Part shown: piece by piece, positions 24,726 to 33,175 of the stretch | How the letters are laid out: every line of letters begins with the position of its first letter | Numbering within the stretch: position 1 is the stretch's first letter | Assembly: GCA_004554165.1 (NCBI GenBank) | Contig: SFNQ01000016.1 | Location: 1 to 49,932, forward strand | From: Clostridiales bacterium | Lineage (GTDB): Bacteria; Bacillota; Clostridia; Christensenellales; CAG-138 | Direction of reading: 5' to 3' | Length of the DNA: 49,932 nucleotides | Position numbers and translations under genes: made by a program | The notes under the pieces: generated by a model | The model's database searches: none | The model's input: the letters and a program-made list of their open reading frames with translations, nothing else | Told to the model about the DNA's origin: nothing

Positions 24726-25439
24726 TTACTGCATTCTCGCAATTTCCTTGTGCAGCCGGCGGATGATGCGCTTTTCAAGGCGCGAGATATAGCTCTGGGA
24801 GATGCCCAGCAGATCTGCGACCTGCTTTTGCGTACACTCCGGCCGGTTGTTGAGCCCGAAGCGCAGCTCCACAATCTGCTTTTCCCGCGGCGTCAGGCGC
24901 GTCAGGGCGATTTTCAGCAGCTCCCGGTCCACCTCGTCCTCAAGATCCCGACCCACGATATCGTTCTCCGTGCCAAGAATGTCGGAGAGCAGCAGCTCGT
25001 TGCCGTCCCAGTCCACGTTCAGCGGCTCGTCGAAGGAGACCTCCAGCTTCAGGCGGCTGGTGCGCCGCAGGTGCATGAGGATTTCATTTTCGATGCAGCG
25101 CGAGGCATAGGTCGCCAGCTTGATCTTCTTCGATGCGTCAAAGGTGTTCACCGCCTTGATGAGCCCGATCGTGCCGATGGAGATCAGATCCTCAATGCCC
25201 ACGCCCGTGTTTTCAAACTTGCGCGCAATGTATACCACAAGCCGCAGGTTGTGCTCAATCAGCGCATTCTTTGCTTCCTGTTCCCCCGCCATCAATCGTT
25301 CGATCCACTCCTGTTCCTCCTGCGCCGCGAAGGGCGGCGGCAGTGTCTCCCCCGAATGTATGTAATAGAGTCCCTTCCTGCGCCTGCTGATCAGCAGCAG
25401 GTACCAGCGCATCATCCGTTGCCGCAATCGTTTCAGCAT
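24726..25439 (-). CDS. sigE: Mother-cell sporulation sigma factor SigE
   Basis: A 237-residue sigma-70 family factor. Region 2 is NLRLVVYIARKFENTGVGIE followed by DLISIGTIGLIKAVNTFD, and the diagnostic SigE stretch EVSFDEPLNVDWDGNELLLS follows. Region 4 ends in the helix-turn-helix QKQVADLLGISQSYISRLEK. An N-terminal pro-sequence (about residues 1-28, basic and hydrophobic, then YYIHSGETLPPP) shows it is made as an inactive precursor cleaved by SpoIIGA, the gene directly upstream. AAGGGG lies before the start. It directs early mother-cell gene expression and would be expected to drive yabP-yabQ elsewhere in this window. Confidence 0.97.
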   Translation of the reverse strand: MLKRLRQRMMRWYLLLISRRRKGLYYIHSGETLPPPFAAQEEQEWIERLMAGEQEAKNALIEHNLRLVVYIARKFENTGVGIEDLISIGTIGLIKAVNTFDASKKIKLATYASRCIENEILMHLRRTSRLKLEVSFDEPLNVDWDGNELLLSDILGTENDIVGRDLEDEVDRELLKIALTRLTPREKQIVELRFGLNNRPECTQKQVADLLGISQSYISRLEKRIIRRLHKEIARMQ

Positions 25440-26223
25440 CTTTTTTACCCCTTTCCGCCGGCATCAGGCTGCCCGCTATGATCGCATCCGCTTCGGCAAT
25501 CGGCACGGGGGATTCCGCCACAAGCGCATCCAGCGCATGCCACCGCCGGTAAAAAACGCTGATCCGCCGTGGCTGCACCGCCGAGAGGAAGCCTGCGCCG
25601 CCCAGCGTCTGGAAGGCGACAGGCCGGCAATTCTCCAGAGGCTGTTTCAGCACTCCCTGCTGCACGATCACCACGGGCTTGCCGCTGACCGGCTCCGTAA
25701 GGAGGTTTCCGCTGTCCACCAGCGCCATGAGCTCCACCGTCCGGTCGGAGAAGCTGATGCGAAGCCGGACCTGCTTCTGCCTGCTGTCAAACACCCGCCT
25801 GAGCTCCCGAAAAAGCCGGGGCAGCAGGGCGCAGAGGGCTGCGCCCAAAAGCGCGATGCGCAGCGGCACGGTGCCGATGAGCACGCCGTTGGTCAGCGAC
25901 CCGCCAAAGAGGATGCAGACGCACAGCATCACCCCGCCCATGAGACAGGCCGACAGATACAGAAACAGCAGCGCGCGGCCATAATCCCTGCGATGATACA
26001 CCATCGGCAGTACGAGTACGCAGCCAAGCAGCAGCTTGGGAACGGGCAGTGCCAGCGCAGGAAGCACCGCCACCGAAAGCAGCGCGTATATGGCGCCGAG
26101 CAGGGCCGCGCCAAAGCCCGCCAGCCTGCGTACCGGAAGACCGGACAGCGCCGAGCAGAGGCGCAGCATCAGAAGGTTCATCAGCAGATTGTCCAGCAAA
26201 AAACCCTCGATCGAGACTTCCAT
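25255..26223 (-). CDS. spoIIGA: Sigma-E processing peptidase SpoIIGA
   Basis: A 322-residue membrane protease activating pro-SigE. The N-terminal half has about five membrane helices (residues 8-135). The cytoplasmic aspartic-protease-like domain carries ELMALVDSGNLLTEP, with the predicted catalytic D170. It starts 3 bp after the spoIIE stop. The C-terminus is odd: the frame runs 185 bp into sigE, and the last 60 or so residues are an out-of-frame reading of sigE with Gly/Ala/Asp-rich composition, unlike normal SpoIIGA. A shift of one base near the end would give a stop just before sigE, so either a frameshift or a real extension is present. Confidence 0.92.
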   Translation of the reverse strand: MEVSIEGFLLDNLLMNLLMLRLCSALSGLPVRRLAGFGAALLGAIYALLSVAVLPALALPVPKLLLGCVLVLPMVYHRRDYGRALLFLYLSACLMGGVMLCVCILFGGSLTNGVLIGTVPLRIALLGAALCALLPRLFRELRRVFDSRQKQVRLRISFSDRTVELMALVDSGNLLTEPVSGKPVVIVQQGVLKQPLENCRPVAFQTLGGAGFLSAVQPRRISVFYRRWHALDALVAESPVPIAEADAIIAGSLMPAERGKKDAETIAATDDALVPAADQQAQEGTLLHTFGGDTAAALRGAGGTGVDRTIDGGGTGSKECAD

Positions 26224-26226
26224 AGC

Positions 26227-28506
26227 CTATGCAATCCGAATGACCATGACGGTCATGTCGTCCTCCTGTCCGCAGGATTTTGCGCGCTGCAGCAGCAATT
26301 CCGACAGCTTTTTGCAATCCTGCGTTTTTGCAAGCGCCTCGGTGATGGCGGATTGTGTCTGCTCTCCCAGCGCGTCCAGCGCGCCGTCCGAAAACAGGAA
26401 CACCGTATCGTCGCGGCGCAGCTTCGCCGTCTGTATGGCGGGCACCGCCTCGTCCACAATGCCTGCGGGCAGCGCCTCCGCGCAGATGGAGTGGAGCCTG
26501 CTGCCCCGGTAGACGAAGGTTGGCGGCGCGCCGTATTTGATGAACTCCGCCTGACCCGTCCGCAAATCCAGAAAGATGGCGTCCAGCGTTGCGTACATGT
26601 CGCGGCGGTGTTCCAGCAGCAGGCGGTTTACGCTCTCCAGCGCAACGTCCCGCTGGAAACCCGTGCTGTACAGGTCGAACAGCAGGCGAATGGCAGCCTC
26701 GCTCTCCGCGCGCGCGGCCTGGCCCGCGCCCATGCCGTCCGACAGGGCGTAGAGTGCCCTGCCGCCCTCGAGCTGTCGCTGGCCGGTGCAGTCGCCGCTG
26801 ACGCCGCTGCTGCTGATGGGGAGGCTGGCGGTGCCCATGTGCGCGGTCAGAAGCTGCGCTTCTTCGAGCACCAGCGTGCATTGCCTGCCCTCGTACAGCG
26901 TATCCAGCAGGCGCACCTGGCGCTTGAGCGTCTGATGCACGGCTTCGCACACGGGCAGGGGCTGCTTGCCGTAGCTCTCCGACACGCGGATGTGCATTTG
27001 CAGCTTGCCGTGCGGGAAGGAGGCGTCTACGCCGAACACCCGGATGCCCCGGCGGTCGAGGCCGTTGAGCAGGCGCTGCTCCAGATCCTCGTCCAGCCAG
27101 CGGTCCTCCTTCACGCGCTTGCCCAGCGCGTCCAGCACATTGCAGACGCCCGTGAGCTGCCGGTTGACAAAGGCGTACTGCTGCGCGGTCTGCTGCTGCA
27201 TGGCGTGCTGTACCAGATACTGGTTCTGCGCCTGCCATGCGGCGGCCGCCATTTGCAGCATGTGCTTGCAGGCCGGGTCAAAGGGCTGGCGGATGCGGAT
27301 GCGCTCGCCGCGCTCGTGCGCCTCCAGCATGGCCACCACGCTGTCCGATGCGGAGGGATAGTCGCTCCAGCACAGCTTCTCCATGGGGCAGTTCGTGCAA
27401 ACGCTGTGCGCAGCCTGCGTCACCCACTGCATGCGGGCATCCGGCGGTTCCTCCGGGGATACGCGCGTACCAAACAGCTGCGCGACCTCGCGGCAGACCT
27501 TGGCGGTTTCCGCCATTTCGGCAGCCGTCCGTTCCCGGAGCCTGCGCATGGACTTTTTCGAGTATCGCTCGCGGTTTTTTCCAGCGTCCAGATAGCCGCA
27601 GATGGCCAGCATTGCACTGCGCGGAATCACAAGGAAGATCGCGCCCGCAAGCGCCAGATTCAAAAGATTGATCGTGTGCGAGGCGGTGAACACATAGGTG
27701 CCGACGATGAGGCAGCCCGCCAGAAAGCCCGCGAACACGCCCAGCGCGTCGATCTTTCGCAGCGCGGCGCCGGCCAGTGTGCAGGCGGCCAGCGAGCCCA
27801 CAAACATCAGCGTGAAATCGCCGCCCACCGTCAGAACCGCGCCGATGGCCACTGAAACGGCGACGCCGCCGACGCCCCGCGCCAGCGCCGCGATCATGGA
27901 AAAGGTCAAAAGCAGCACCACCGGCAGCGAAAAGCCCAGATAATTGATCTCCGACAGGGCAAGGAGCAGTATGCCGAAAAACAGGCTGATGTTCACCTGC
28001 TCCCCGTCGGTCAGCACATGGCGGTACCCAAGGGTGCGGATGGTTGTGAGCGCGTTTTGCATCGCAAAGGCGGAAAACACCGTAAGCCCCAGCCCGATCA
28101 GGCCGCGAAGCAAAACCTGCACGCTTTCCGCATAGAAAACCGGCAGAAGCGCAGCCTGCGTCAGAAAGAGCAGGAACAGCCGGTCCAGCTTTGCGCTGTT
28201 TCTGCTGAAGCGCTTCCACAAAAGATGCGCAACATAGAACAGCGCGCTGCCCGCAGCCGCGGCGATATGCATGGGCCGCTGCAGCGCCAACGTCCCCACG
28301 AGAACGCCCAGCAGCGTCAGATGCGCGTTCCCGCCCGCGATGGCCACCGCGCCGAGAAAGGCCGGTCCAAAGGGCGAAAGCCCGTCGTCAAAGCATATCC
28401 GCGCAAGCGCAACCGCGCACAAGAGGTTGACCAGCGCGAGCCGGAGCGCCCGGCGGCTGGCAGAGCTTTTCGATTTGTTTTCCCGCTTTTCCGAATCCGT
28501 CTGCAT
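26227..28506 (-). CDS. spoIIE: Stage II sporulation protein E phosphatase
   Basis: A 759-residue protein with an N-terminal membrane domain of about ten helices (residues 25-325), a central oligomerisation region (about 330-540) with Cys-containing CTNCPMEKLCW, and a C-terminal PP2C phosphatase domain (about 560-759) with ALYALSDGMGAGQAA and DDTVFLFSDGALD. It dephosphorylates SpoIIAA to activate sigma-F in the forespore and helps assemble the polar septum. The start at 28506 is chosen because GGGGGTAAC precedes it; the frame extends 62 codons further up without a ribosome site. In this genome it is directly followed by spoIIGA-sigE, which is not the B. subtilis order. Confidence 0.95.
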   Translation of the reverse strand: MQTDSEKRENKSKSSASRRALRLALVNLLCAVALARICFDDGLSPFGPAFLGAVAIAGGNAHLTLLGVLVGTLALQRPMHIAAAAGSALFYVAHLLWKRFSRNSAKLDRLFLLFLTQAALLPVFYAESVQVLLRGLIGLGLTVFSAFAMQNALTTIRTLGYRHVLTDGEQVNISLFFGILLLALSEINYLGFSLPVVLLLTFSMIAALARGVGGVAVSVAIGAVLTVGGDFTLMFVGSLAACTLAGAALRKIDALGVFAGFLAGCLIVGTYVFTASHTINLLNLALAGAIFLVIPRSAMLAICGYLDAGKNRERYSKKSMRRLRERTAAEMAETAKVCREVAQLFGTRVSPEEPPDARMQWVTQAAHSVCTNCPMEKLCWSDYPSASDSVVAMLEAHERGERIRIRQPFDPACKHMLQMAAAAWQAQNQYLVQHAMQQQTAQQYAFVNRQLTGVCNVLDALGKRVKEDRWLDEDLEQRLLNGLDRRGIRVFGVDASFPHGKLQMHIRVSESYGKQPLPVCEAVHQTLKRQVRLLDTLYEGRQCTLVLEEAQLLTAHMGTASLPISSSGVSGDCTGQRQLEGGRALYALSDGMGAGQAARAESEAAIRLLFDLYSTGFQRDVALESVNRLLLEHRRDMYATLDAIFLDLRTGQAEFIKYGAPPTFVYRGSRLHSICAEALPAGIVDEAVPAIQTAKLRRDDTVFLFSDGALDALGEQTQSAITEALAKTQDCKKLSELLLQRAKSCGQEDDMTVMVIRIA

Positions 28507-28539
28507 GTTACCCCCTGCTCCAGCATACAAAAAAGCGGC

Positions 28540-28546
28540 TGTCGAA
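28540..28546 (-). promoter_or_regulatory. Candidate Spo0A box upstream of spoIIE
   Basis: TTCGACA (read on the minus strand) is a perfect match to the 7-base Spo0A box and lies 34 bp before the spoIIE start codon. B. subtilis spoIIE is activated by phosphorylated Spo0A. A single 7-base match can be chance, and I found no clear sigma-A boxes at standard spacing. Confidence 0.35.
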
Positions 28547-28746
28547 AGTTCCCAGCCCGGGGCTGTGACAGCGCTGCATCGTGTCATAAAACCCGCCCGT
28601 TTTCTCCCTTTTCCTCCGAAAAAGCATCCCTTTCTTCCGCAGTCGGCAGGTATTGCGGCGCAAAATGCGCGAATTCTGTCCCACGCTTGCAAGGGCAGCA
28701 GGGGGTATGATATCCTATATAAAAATGATTATTTTGGAGGTTTGGC

Positions 28747-29967
28747 ATGTTTACAGCCAACGGTTACTACAGCCAGTTACAGGGGAATTACCTCTTTTCC
28801 GAGATCGCAAAGCGCGTTGCCGTCTTTGCCGCCGCGCATCCCGAGGCCGATATCATCCGCATGGGCATCGGCGACGTGACCCGTCCGCTGGTGCCGGCGG
28901 TCATCAGCGCCATGCACCGCGCTGTGGACGAAATGGGCTGCGCCGAGACCTTCCATGGCTATGGGCCGGACTTTGGCTACGACTTTCTGCGCAGCGCCAT
29001 CGTGAATCGCGACTATCGGAGCCGTGGTATCGACATTTCCATGGACGAGGTTTTTGTCTCCGACGGCGCAAAGTGTGATGTGGGCAATATTCAGGAGCTG
29101 TTTTCCGCAGATTGCAGGGTTGCGGTCATGGACCCGGTCTATCCGGTCTATGTGGATACAAACGTCATGTCCGGCCGCGGCGGTCGCTTCGCAAACGGCG
29201 CCTATGAAAAGATCGTCTATATGCCGGCAAGCGCGGACAACGGCTTTGTGCCGGAGCTGCCGAAGGATCGTGTGGACGTGATGTATCTCTGCTTTCCCAA
29301 CAATCCTACGGGCATGACGCTCAGCCGCGCGCAGCTCAAAACCCTTGTGGACTATGCCATCAAAAACCGTGTGCTCATCCTCTACGATTCCGCTTACGAG
29401 GCTTATATCCAGGAGCCGGACGCGCCGCACAGCATCTACGAGGTGGAGGGCGCGAAGGAATGCGCCATCGAGTTCCGCTCCATGAGCAAAACCGCGGGCT
29501 TTACCGGCACGCGCTGCGCATATACGGTGGTTCCGAAAACGCTCAGGTATGCCGACAGCTTCGGCAACGAAGTTTCCCTGAACGCCATGTGGGGTCGCCG
29601 CGTGGCCACAAAGTTCAACGGCGTGTCCTATATCACCCAGCGCGGCGCGGAGGCCGCCTATCTGGACGAGGGCTACCGGGAGATTCTCGGCGTCGTTGCG
29701 GACTACATGGAAAACGCCCGCATCATCCGCGAGAGCCTCAGCCGTGTGGGATACACGGTCTATGGCGGCGTAAACGCACCCTACATCTGGCTGAAAACGC
29801 CCGGCGGCGACAGCTGGGCCTTCTTCGACGAGCTGCTGGCCACCCACCACATCGTCGGCACGCCCGGCGCAGGCTTTGGCAGGGCGGGCGAGGGCTATTT
29901 CCGCATGACGGCCTTTGCCACGCGGGAGAACACCCTCCGCGCCATGCAGCGCGTCTGCGGAGGCTGA
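28747..29967 (+). CDS. dapL: LL-diaminopimelate aminotransferase
   Basis: A 406-residue PLP enzyme converting tetrahydrodipicolinate to LL-diaminopimelate in one step for lysine and peptidoglycan synthesis. Characteristic DapL stretches are YLFSEIAKRVAVF, DIIRMGIGDVTRPL and FHGYGPDFGYDFLR. The PLP lysine is in FRSMSKTAGFTGTRCAYTVVP, and FPNNPTGMTLSR is the class-I aminotransferase motif. TTTGGAGG precedes the ATG. Presence of DapL means the succinylase or acetylase branch of the pathway is not required. It is followed 7 bp later by tmk. Confidence 0.96.
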   Translation: MFTANGYYSQLQGNYLFSEIAKRVAVFAAAHPEADIIRMGIGDVTRPLVPAVISAMHRAVDEMGCAETFHGYGPDFGYDFLRSAIVNRDYRSRGIDISMDEVFVSDGAKCDVGNIQELFSADCRVAVMDPVYPVYVDTNVMSGRGGRFANGAYEKIVYMPASADNGFVPELPKDRVDVMYLCFPNNPTGMTLSRAQLKTLVDYAIKNRVLILYDSAYEAYIQEPDAPHSIYEVEGAKECAIEFRSMSKTAGFTGTRCAYTVVPKTLRYADSFGNEVSLNAMWGRRVATKFNGVSYITQRGAEAAYLDEGYREILGVVADYMENARIIRESLSRVGYTVYGGVNAPYIWLKTPGGDSWAFFDELLATHHIVGTPGAGFGRAGEGYFRMTAFATRENTLRAMQRVCGG

Positions 29968-29974
29968 GAGCGGC

Positions 29975-30646
29975 ATGAGGCGCGTCATCACCTTCGAGGG
30001 CATCGACGGAACCGGCAAGGGGACGCAGATGGAGCGGCTGGCGGCTGCGCTCAAAGCCCGCGGGTTGCGGGTTGCCTGTATCTCCTTCCCCATGTACGAC
30101 AGCTTTTTCGGCGCGCAGGTGGGCCGGTATCTCACCGGGCGCGACGGCGTGCGCGCGGACGAGGTGGACGGCAAGAGCATGGCGCTCTGGTTCGCACTGG
30201 ATCGCTTTGAAGCCTTTCAAAAGGCGGATTATTCGGGTTGCGACGTGCTGCTCATCAACCGCTATGTGCTCTCGAACGCGGTCTATCAAAGCATCCGCGA
30301 CTGCGACATCGGCAGGCCCGACCTGCTTGACTTCGTGCTCGAAACCGAGCACGAGCACTTCCACATTCCCCGACCGGACCGCATCCTGCTCTTTGACATG
30401 GATCTGGACGCAGCGGCGCAGAATGTGGTCAAAAAAGGCTTCCGCAGCTATGTGGGCCAGGGGCGCGACATCTATGAATCCATCCCCGCCATCCAGCTGC
30501 GCGCGCGCAGGAAGTATCTGGAATATGCCGCAAGGCTGGACAACGTCTCCGTCATCCCCTGCATGGCGGAGAACGGCGCGCTCAAGAGCATTGAGGACAT
30601 CGGGATGCTGGTGGATCGGGCAGTGGAAGGTCTGCTGTTTTCTTAA
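29975..30646 (+). CDS. tmk: Thymidylate kinase-like protein
   Basis: A 223-residue P-loop kinase with VITFEGIDGTGKGTQMERL at the start. It has the NRYVLSNAVYQS segment, where many thymidylate kinases have DRY. The lid region with basic residues follows a DAAAQNVVKKGFRSYVGQGR stretch. It converts dTMP to dTDP. The start at 29975 is the ATG directly before the P-loop, 7 bp after the dapL stop; the longer frame begins inside dapL. The sequence is of the divergent Clostridia type, so a related nucleotide kinase role is possible. A hairpin at 30744-30770 follows. Confidence 0.87.
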   Translation: MRRVITFEGIDGTGKGTQMERLAAALKARGLRVACISFPMYDSFFGAQVGRYLTGRDGVRADEVDGKSMALWFALDRFEAFQKADYSGCDVLLINRYVLSNAVYQSIRDCDIGRPDLLDFVLETEHEHFHIPRPDRILLFDMDLDAAAQNVVKKGFRSYVGQGRDIYESIPAIQLRARRKYLEYAARLDNVSVIPCMAENGALKSIEDIGMLVDRAVEGLLFS

Positions 30647-30743
30647 GAATTTCAACGCGGCCCGGGCCACGCATATGCGCTGTTACAAATTCAATGGGCC
30701 GAAATCAGGTTCCCAAGCCCTGACCTGCAAAGAAGTGCACAAC

Positions 30744-30770
30744 CGGACGCCGCCATCTGGGCGGCGTCCG
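30744..30770 (+). terminator. Hairpin terminator after tmk
   Basis: Perfect 11-bp stem CGGACGCCGCC / GGCGGCGTCCG with a five-base loop, followed by a T-containing but interrupted tract (CATTCTGTCT). It is about 100 bp after the tmk stop. Confidence 0.6.
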
Positions 30771-30787
30771 CATTCTGTCTCAACCAT

Positions 30788-30905
30788 GGAAAACCCCACG
30801 GATTCGAGAATTTCCTAAGGGGAGCTTGCGCCTTTCGCGCGGTATCACCTCTTCAGAGAACGCCCCGCTCCGCAGGCGCTTTACAAATCCGGCGCATGAT
30901 GCCGG
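30788..30905 (-). promoter_or_regulatory. Orphan T-box-like antiterminator motif
   Basis: Read on the minus strand, GGTGATACCGCG (30838-30849) differs at one position from the T-box core GGTGGTACCGCG, which pairs with the tRNA 3' end. It is preceded by a TTCTCTGAAGA stretch and followed by a CCCC...GGGG pair next to TTTT (30788-30822) that could be the competing terminator. I could not confirm a specifier stem. Downstream on this strand there is no gene, only the antisense of tmk, so it would be an orphan or a relic. The surrounding 30647-31150 region holds no gene that I can support. Confidence 0.3.
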
Positions 30906-31150
30906 AGAAAAATCAACTCCACAGGGGCTGCGACCCTCCGCAACTCCGGGACGCCATCGTTCCTTCTGAAGCGGCGGGATACCACATGGTTTGCGCAAAT
31001 CGAAGCGTAACAGGGGGGGAGAGGACGGCATGCGGCGTCAAAGACGGGTCTTATCGCAGCATATCAGGAGAAGGACGGCTTTTGAAAGCCGGGAGAAGAT
31101 ATCCGGCGGCATTGGGATTGGCAACGGCGTTCCAAAGCGGGATGTGAATT

Positions 31151-31390
31151 GGCTGTAACAACAGAAAGGCAGATGAAACGGAACTCAGTCCGGTCGTAAC
31201 GCAGACACCGGCTGTCACAGAAGGGCCGGAGCCTGCGCCCGCGCCTTCCCCTGCGCCGTCAGCAGCATCAGCGCCGCAATATCCAACAGAGAGACGAAGT
31301 GGAAAAACGATAACCCGGCGGCGCTGCCGCAGGATCTGGCGGGCAAATCCGGGCCGCCCGCTGCGAAGAGCTCTGCTTGCGGGAGGGCTT
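31151..31390 (+). pseudogene. Remnant of a lipoprotein gene
   Basis: From 31151 the frame reads GCNNRKADETELSPVVTQTP, then a Pro/Ala/Ser-rich linker. This is the typical start of a mature Gram-positive lipoprotein after the lipobox cysteine. A stop codon lies just upstream where the signal peptide should be. After about 31295 the reading seems to continue in another frame (KWKNDNPAALPQDLAGK). No complete ORF remains. It is probably the decayed 5' end of a secreted lipoprotein gene. Confidence 0.4.
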
Positions 31391-31409
31391 ACCCGGGCGA
31401 CCCCAGCGC

Positions 31410-32249
31410 TCAGTCCCGTGTGCCCGTATCCAGCTTCGAGAGGCCGTAGGCCGCCGCAAGCCCCACCGCAAAGCAGAGCGCGGACAGAAGCCCCGCCCGC
31501 CAGCTCGCGTATTCCAGCGGAACGATAATGATCGTCGAAGCGATCGTCACGCCGAGCACGATATGGTACATGATGGCATAATGCTTTTCAAACAGGCTGT
31601 TGACAAGCCGCGCCAGCACCACCACCGAACCGGCTAGGCCCAGAATCCACAGGCCAATGACCGGAAGATTGAAATTTGCAATCGCGGAGTTCAACGGCTC
31701 GAACAGGCCCAGCGGAATCAGAATGGCCGAGGAGCTCATGCCCGGAACGACAAGGCTCAGGCCCCAGAGTACGCCGCAGAAGATATACCAGCCGCTGGAC
31801 GGCGCTACCTTTGGAATGGCGCCCAGCCGCACAAACAGCAGCAGCCCGAACAGCGCCGCAAAGGCGGCCGCTGCGGCGAGATAGCTGCTCCTGCCGCGTC
31901 CCTTTTCGCCGGCCTCGCGGAAGAGCTGCGGCATTGTGCCGGCGATCAGGCCGATGAACAGCCAGGTTCCCAGCGTTTCATCCGCGCCGAAGATCCATTC
32001 GATCACCCGGGCAAAGCCGAAAAAGCCGATGAGCCAGCCAAGGCCCACGGGCAGAAACATCCGCCAATGCCTGGGCAGCCCGCGAAGGGGATGGGACAAG
32101 ATCTCCATCATGGGCTGGTAAATCCCGAACACCACGCACAGCACACCGCCGCTGATACCCGGCAGAATGGCGCCGCCGCCGATCAGAATACCGGAAAGCA
32201 GCAGCATGGCAATTCTCGGGATGGAAAATTCCTGTTTTCTCTGCTCCAT
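31410..32249 (-). CDS. DUF368 membrane protein (PopT-like undecaprenyl phosphate transporter)
   Basis: A 279-residue polytopic membrane protein with about eight helices. The family opening is GGGAILPGISGGVLCVVFGI (about residues 21-40), and its internal repeat is GLSLVVPGMSSSAILIPLG (about 162-180). DUF368 proteins (PopT) have been reported to return undecaprenyl phosphate across the membrane for reuse in cell-wall synthesis. The paired PG(I/M)S(G/S) motifs are consistent with the inverted-repeat transporter fold. It lies 24 bp downstream of sdaAA on the same strand and may be cotranscribed. Confidence 0.9.
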   Translation of the reverse strand: MEQRKQEFSIPRIAMLLLSGILIGGGAILPGISGGVLCVVFGIYQPMMEILSHPLRGLPRHWRMFLPVGLGWLIGFFGFARVIEWIFGADETLGTWLFIGLIAGTMPQLFREAGEKGRGRSSYLAAAAAFAALFGLLLFVRLGAIPKVAPSSGWYIFCGVLWGLSLVVPGMSSSAILIPLGLFEPLNSAIANFNLPVIGLWILGLAGSVVVLARLVNSLFEKHYAIMYHIVLGVTIASTIIIVPLEYASWRAGLLSALCFAVGLAAAYGLSKLDTGTRD

Positions 32250-32273
32250 AGATTGCGTTTCTCCTGAGTCTCC

Positions 32274-33161
32274 CTAAGCCTGCATCCGCCTGACGCGCTC
32301 CGCAACGCGCCTGCCAGTCGGCGTCACGGCCAGGCCGCCCTTGGCCGTTTCGCGGTATTCCGGCCGGATATCGCGACCCACGGCGAGCATGGTGGCAACC
32401 ACTTCGTCGAAGGGGATGAGGCTTGTCACGCCGGCAAGGGCCATGTCCGCACAGATCATGGCGTTGACCGCGCCGAGCGCGTTGCGCTTGATACACGGAC
32501 ACTCCACCAGTCCCGCTACCGGGTCGCAGATGAGACCGAGGACGTTCTTGATCGCCATGGCCGCCGCATCCAGCGCCTGCACCGCCGCGCCGCCGCTGAC
32601 TTCCACGAGGGCCGCCGCCGCCATTGCCGCAGCCACGCCGGTTTCCGCCTGACAGCCGCCGCCCGCGCCGGAGATGGTTGCGTTTTGCGCAAAGATCAAC
32701 CCCACTGCGCCCGCCGTGAACAGAGCGTCCACCAACTGCTCGTCCGTCCAGCCGCGCTCCCGCGCACTCTCGATAAGCACGCCCGCAAGGATGCCGGAGG
32801 CCCCCGCAGTGGGCGCCGCCACGATGCAGCCCATGGAGGCGTTGACCTCTACCACGGCCATGGCCGAGGCCGCTGCCCGGCAGGCGTTTGAGCCGGAGAA
32901 GGGGCTGTACTTTCCATATTTGAACAACATGGCCGCCTCTCCGCCGGACAGGCCGCTTACGGACTCCACCTTTTCGGAGAGGCCCCTGTATACCGAATCG
33001 CGCATGACGACAAGGTTTTTGTACATTTCGCCGCGAATTTCCTCGCGGGTTTGTTCGGAGATATGCTCTTCGCGCAGCTGCATGGCCTCGGCGATGGTAA
33101 CGCCGTGCTCAAAGCAGTATTTGCGGAGCGACTCGCCGTTGGCAAAGGCCTGTGTAATCAT
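32274..33161 (-). CDS. sdaAA: L-serine dehydratase, iron-sulfur alpha subunit
   Basis: A 295-residue catalytic subunit deaminating L-serine to pyruvate and ammonia with an oxygen-sensitive 4Fe-4S cluster. Recognisable stretches are NASMGCIVAAPTAGASGILA, SGAGGGCQAETGVAAAMAAA and LGLICDPVAGLVECPCIKRN, which supply the cluster cysteines. The start at 33161 has AAGGAGG upstream; the longer frame overlaps sdaAB and is rejected. It follows sdaAB by 14 bp. This two-subunit form is typical of anaerobic Firmicutes. Confidence 0.96.
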   Translation of the reverse strand: MITQAFANGESLRKYCFEHGVTIAEAMQLREEHISEQTREEIRGEMYKNLVVMRDSVYRGLSEKVESVSGLSGGEAAMLFKYGKYSPFSGSNACRAAASAMAVVEVNASMGCIVAAPTAGASGILAGVLIESARERGWTDEQLVDALFTAGAVGLIFAQNATISGAGGGCQAETGVAAAMAAAALVEVSGGAAVQALDAAAMAIKNVLGLICDPVAGLVECPCIKRNALGAVNAMICADMALAGVTSLIPFDEVVATMLAVGRDIRPEYRETAKGGLAVTPTGRRVAERVRRMQA

Positions 33162-33175
33162 TCTGCTCCGCCTCC

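Noticed and set aside
27278..28219. Second minus-strand ORF of 313 codons inside spoIIE.
   Set aside because: It is the neighbouring frame on the same strand as spoIIE, with compositional bias only.
28681..28725. TATGAT and TATATA boxes upstream of dapL as a promoter.
   Set aside because: No -35 element at 16-18 bp from either box; the only TTGCAA is 13 bp from TATGAT. A promoter is likely but I cannot place it.
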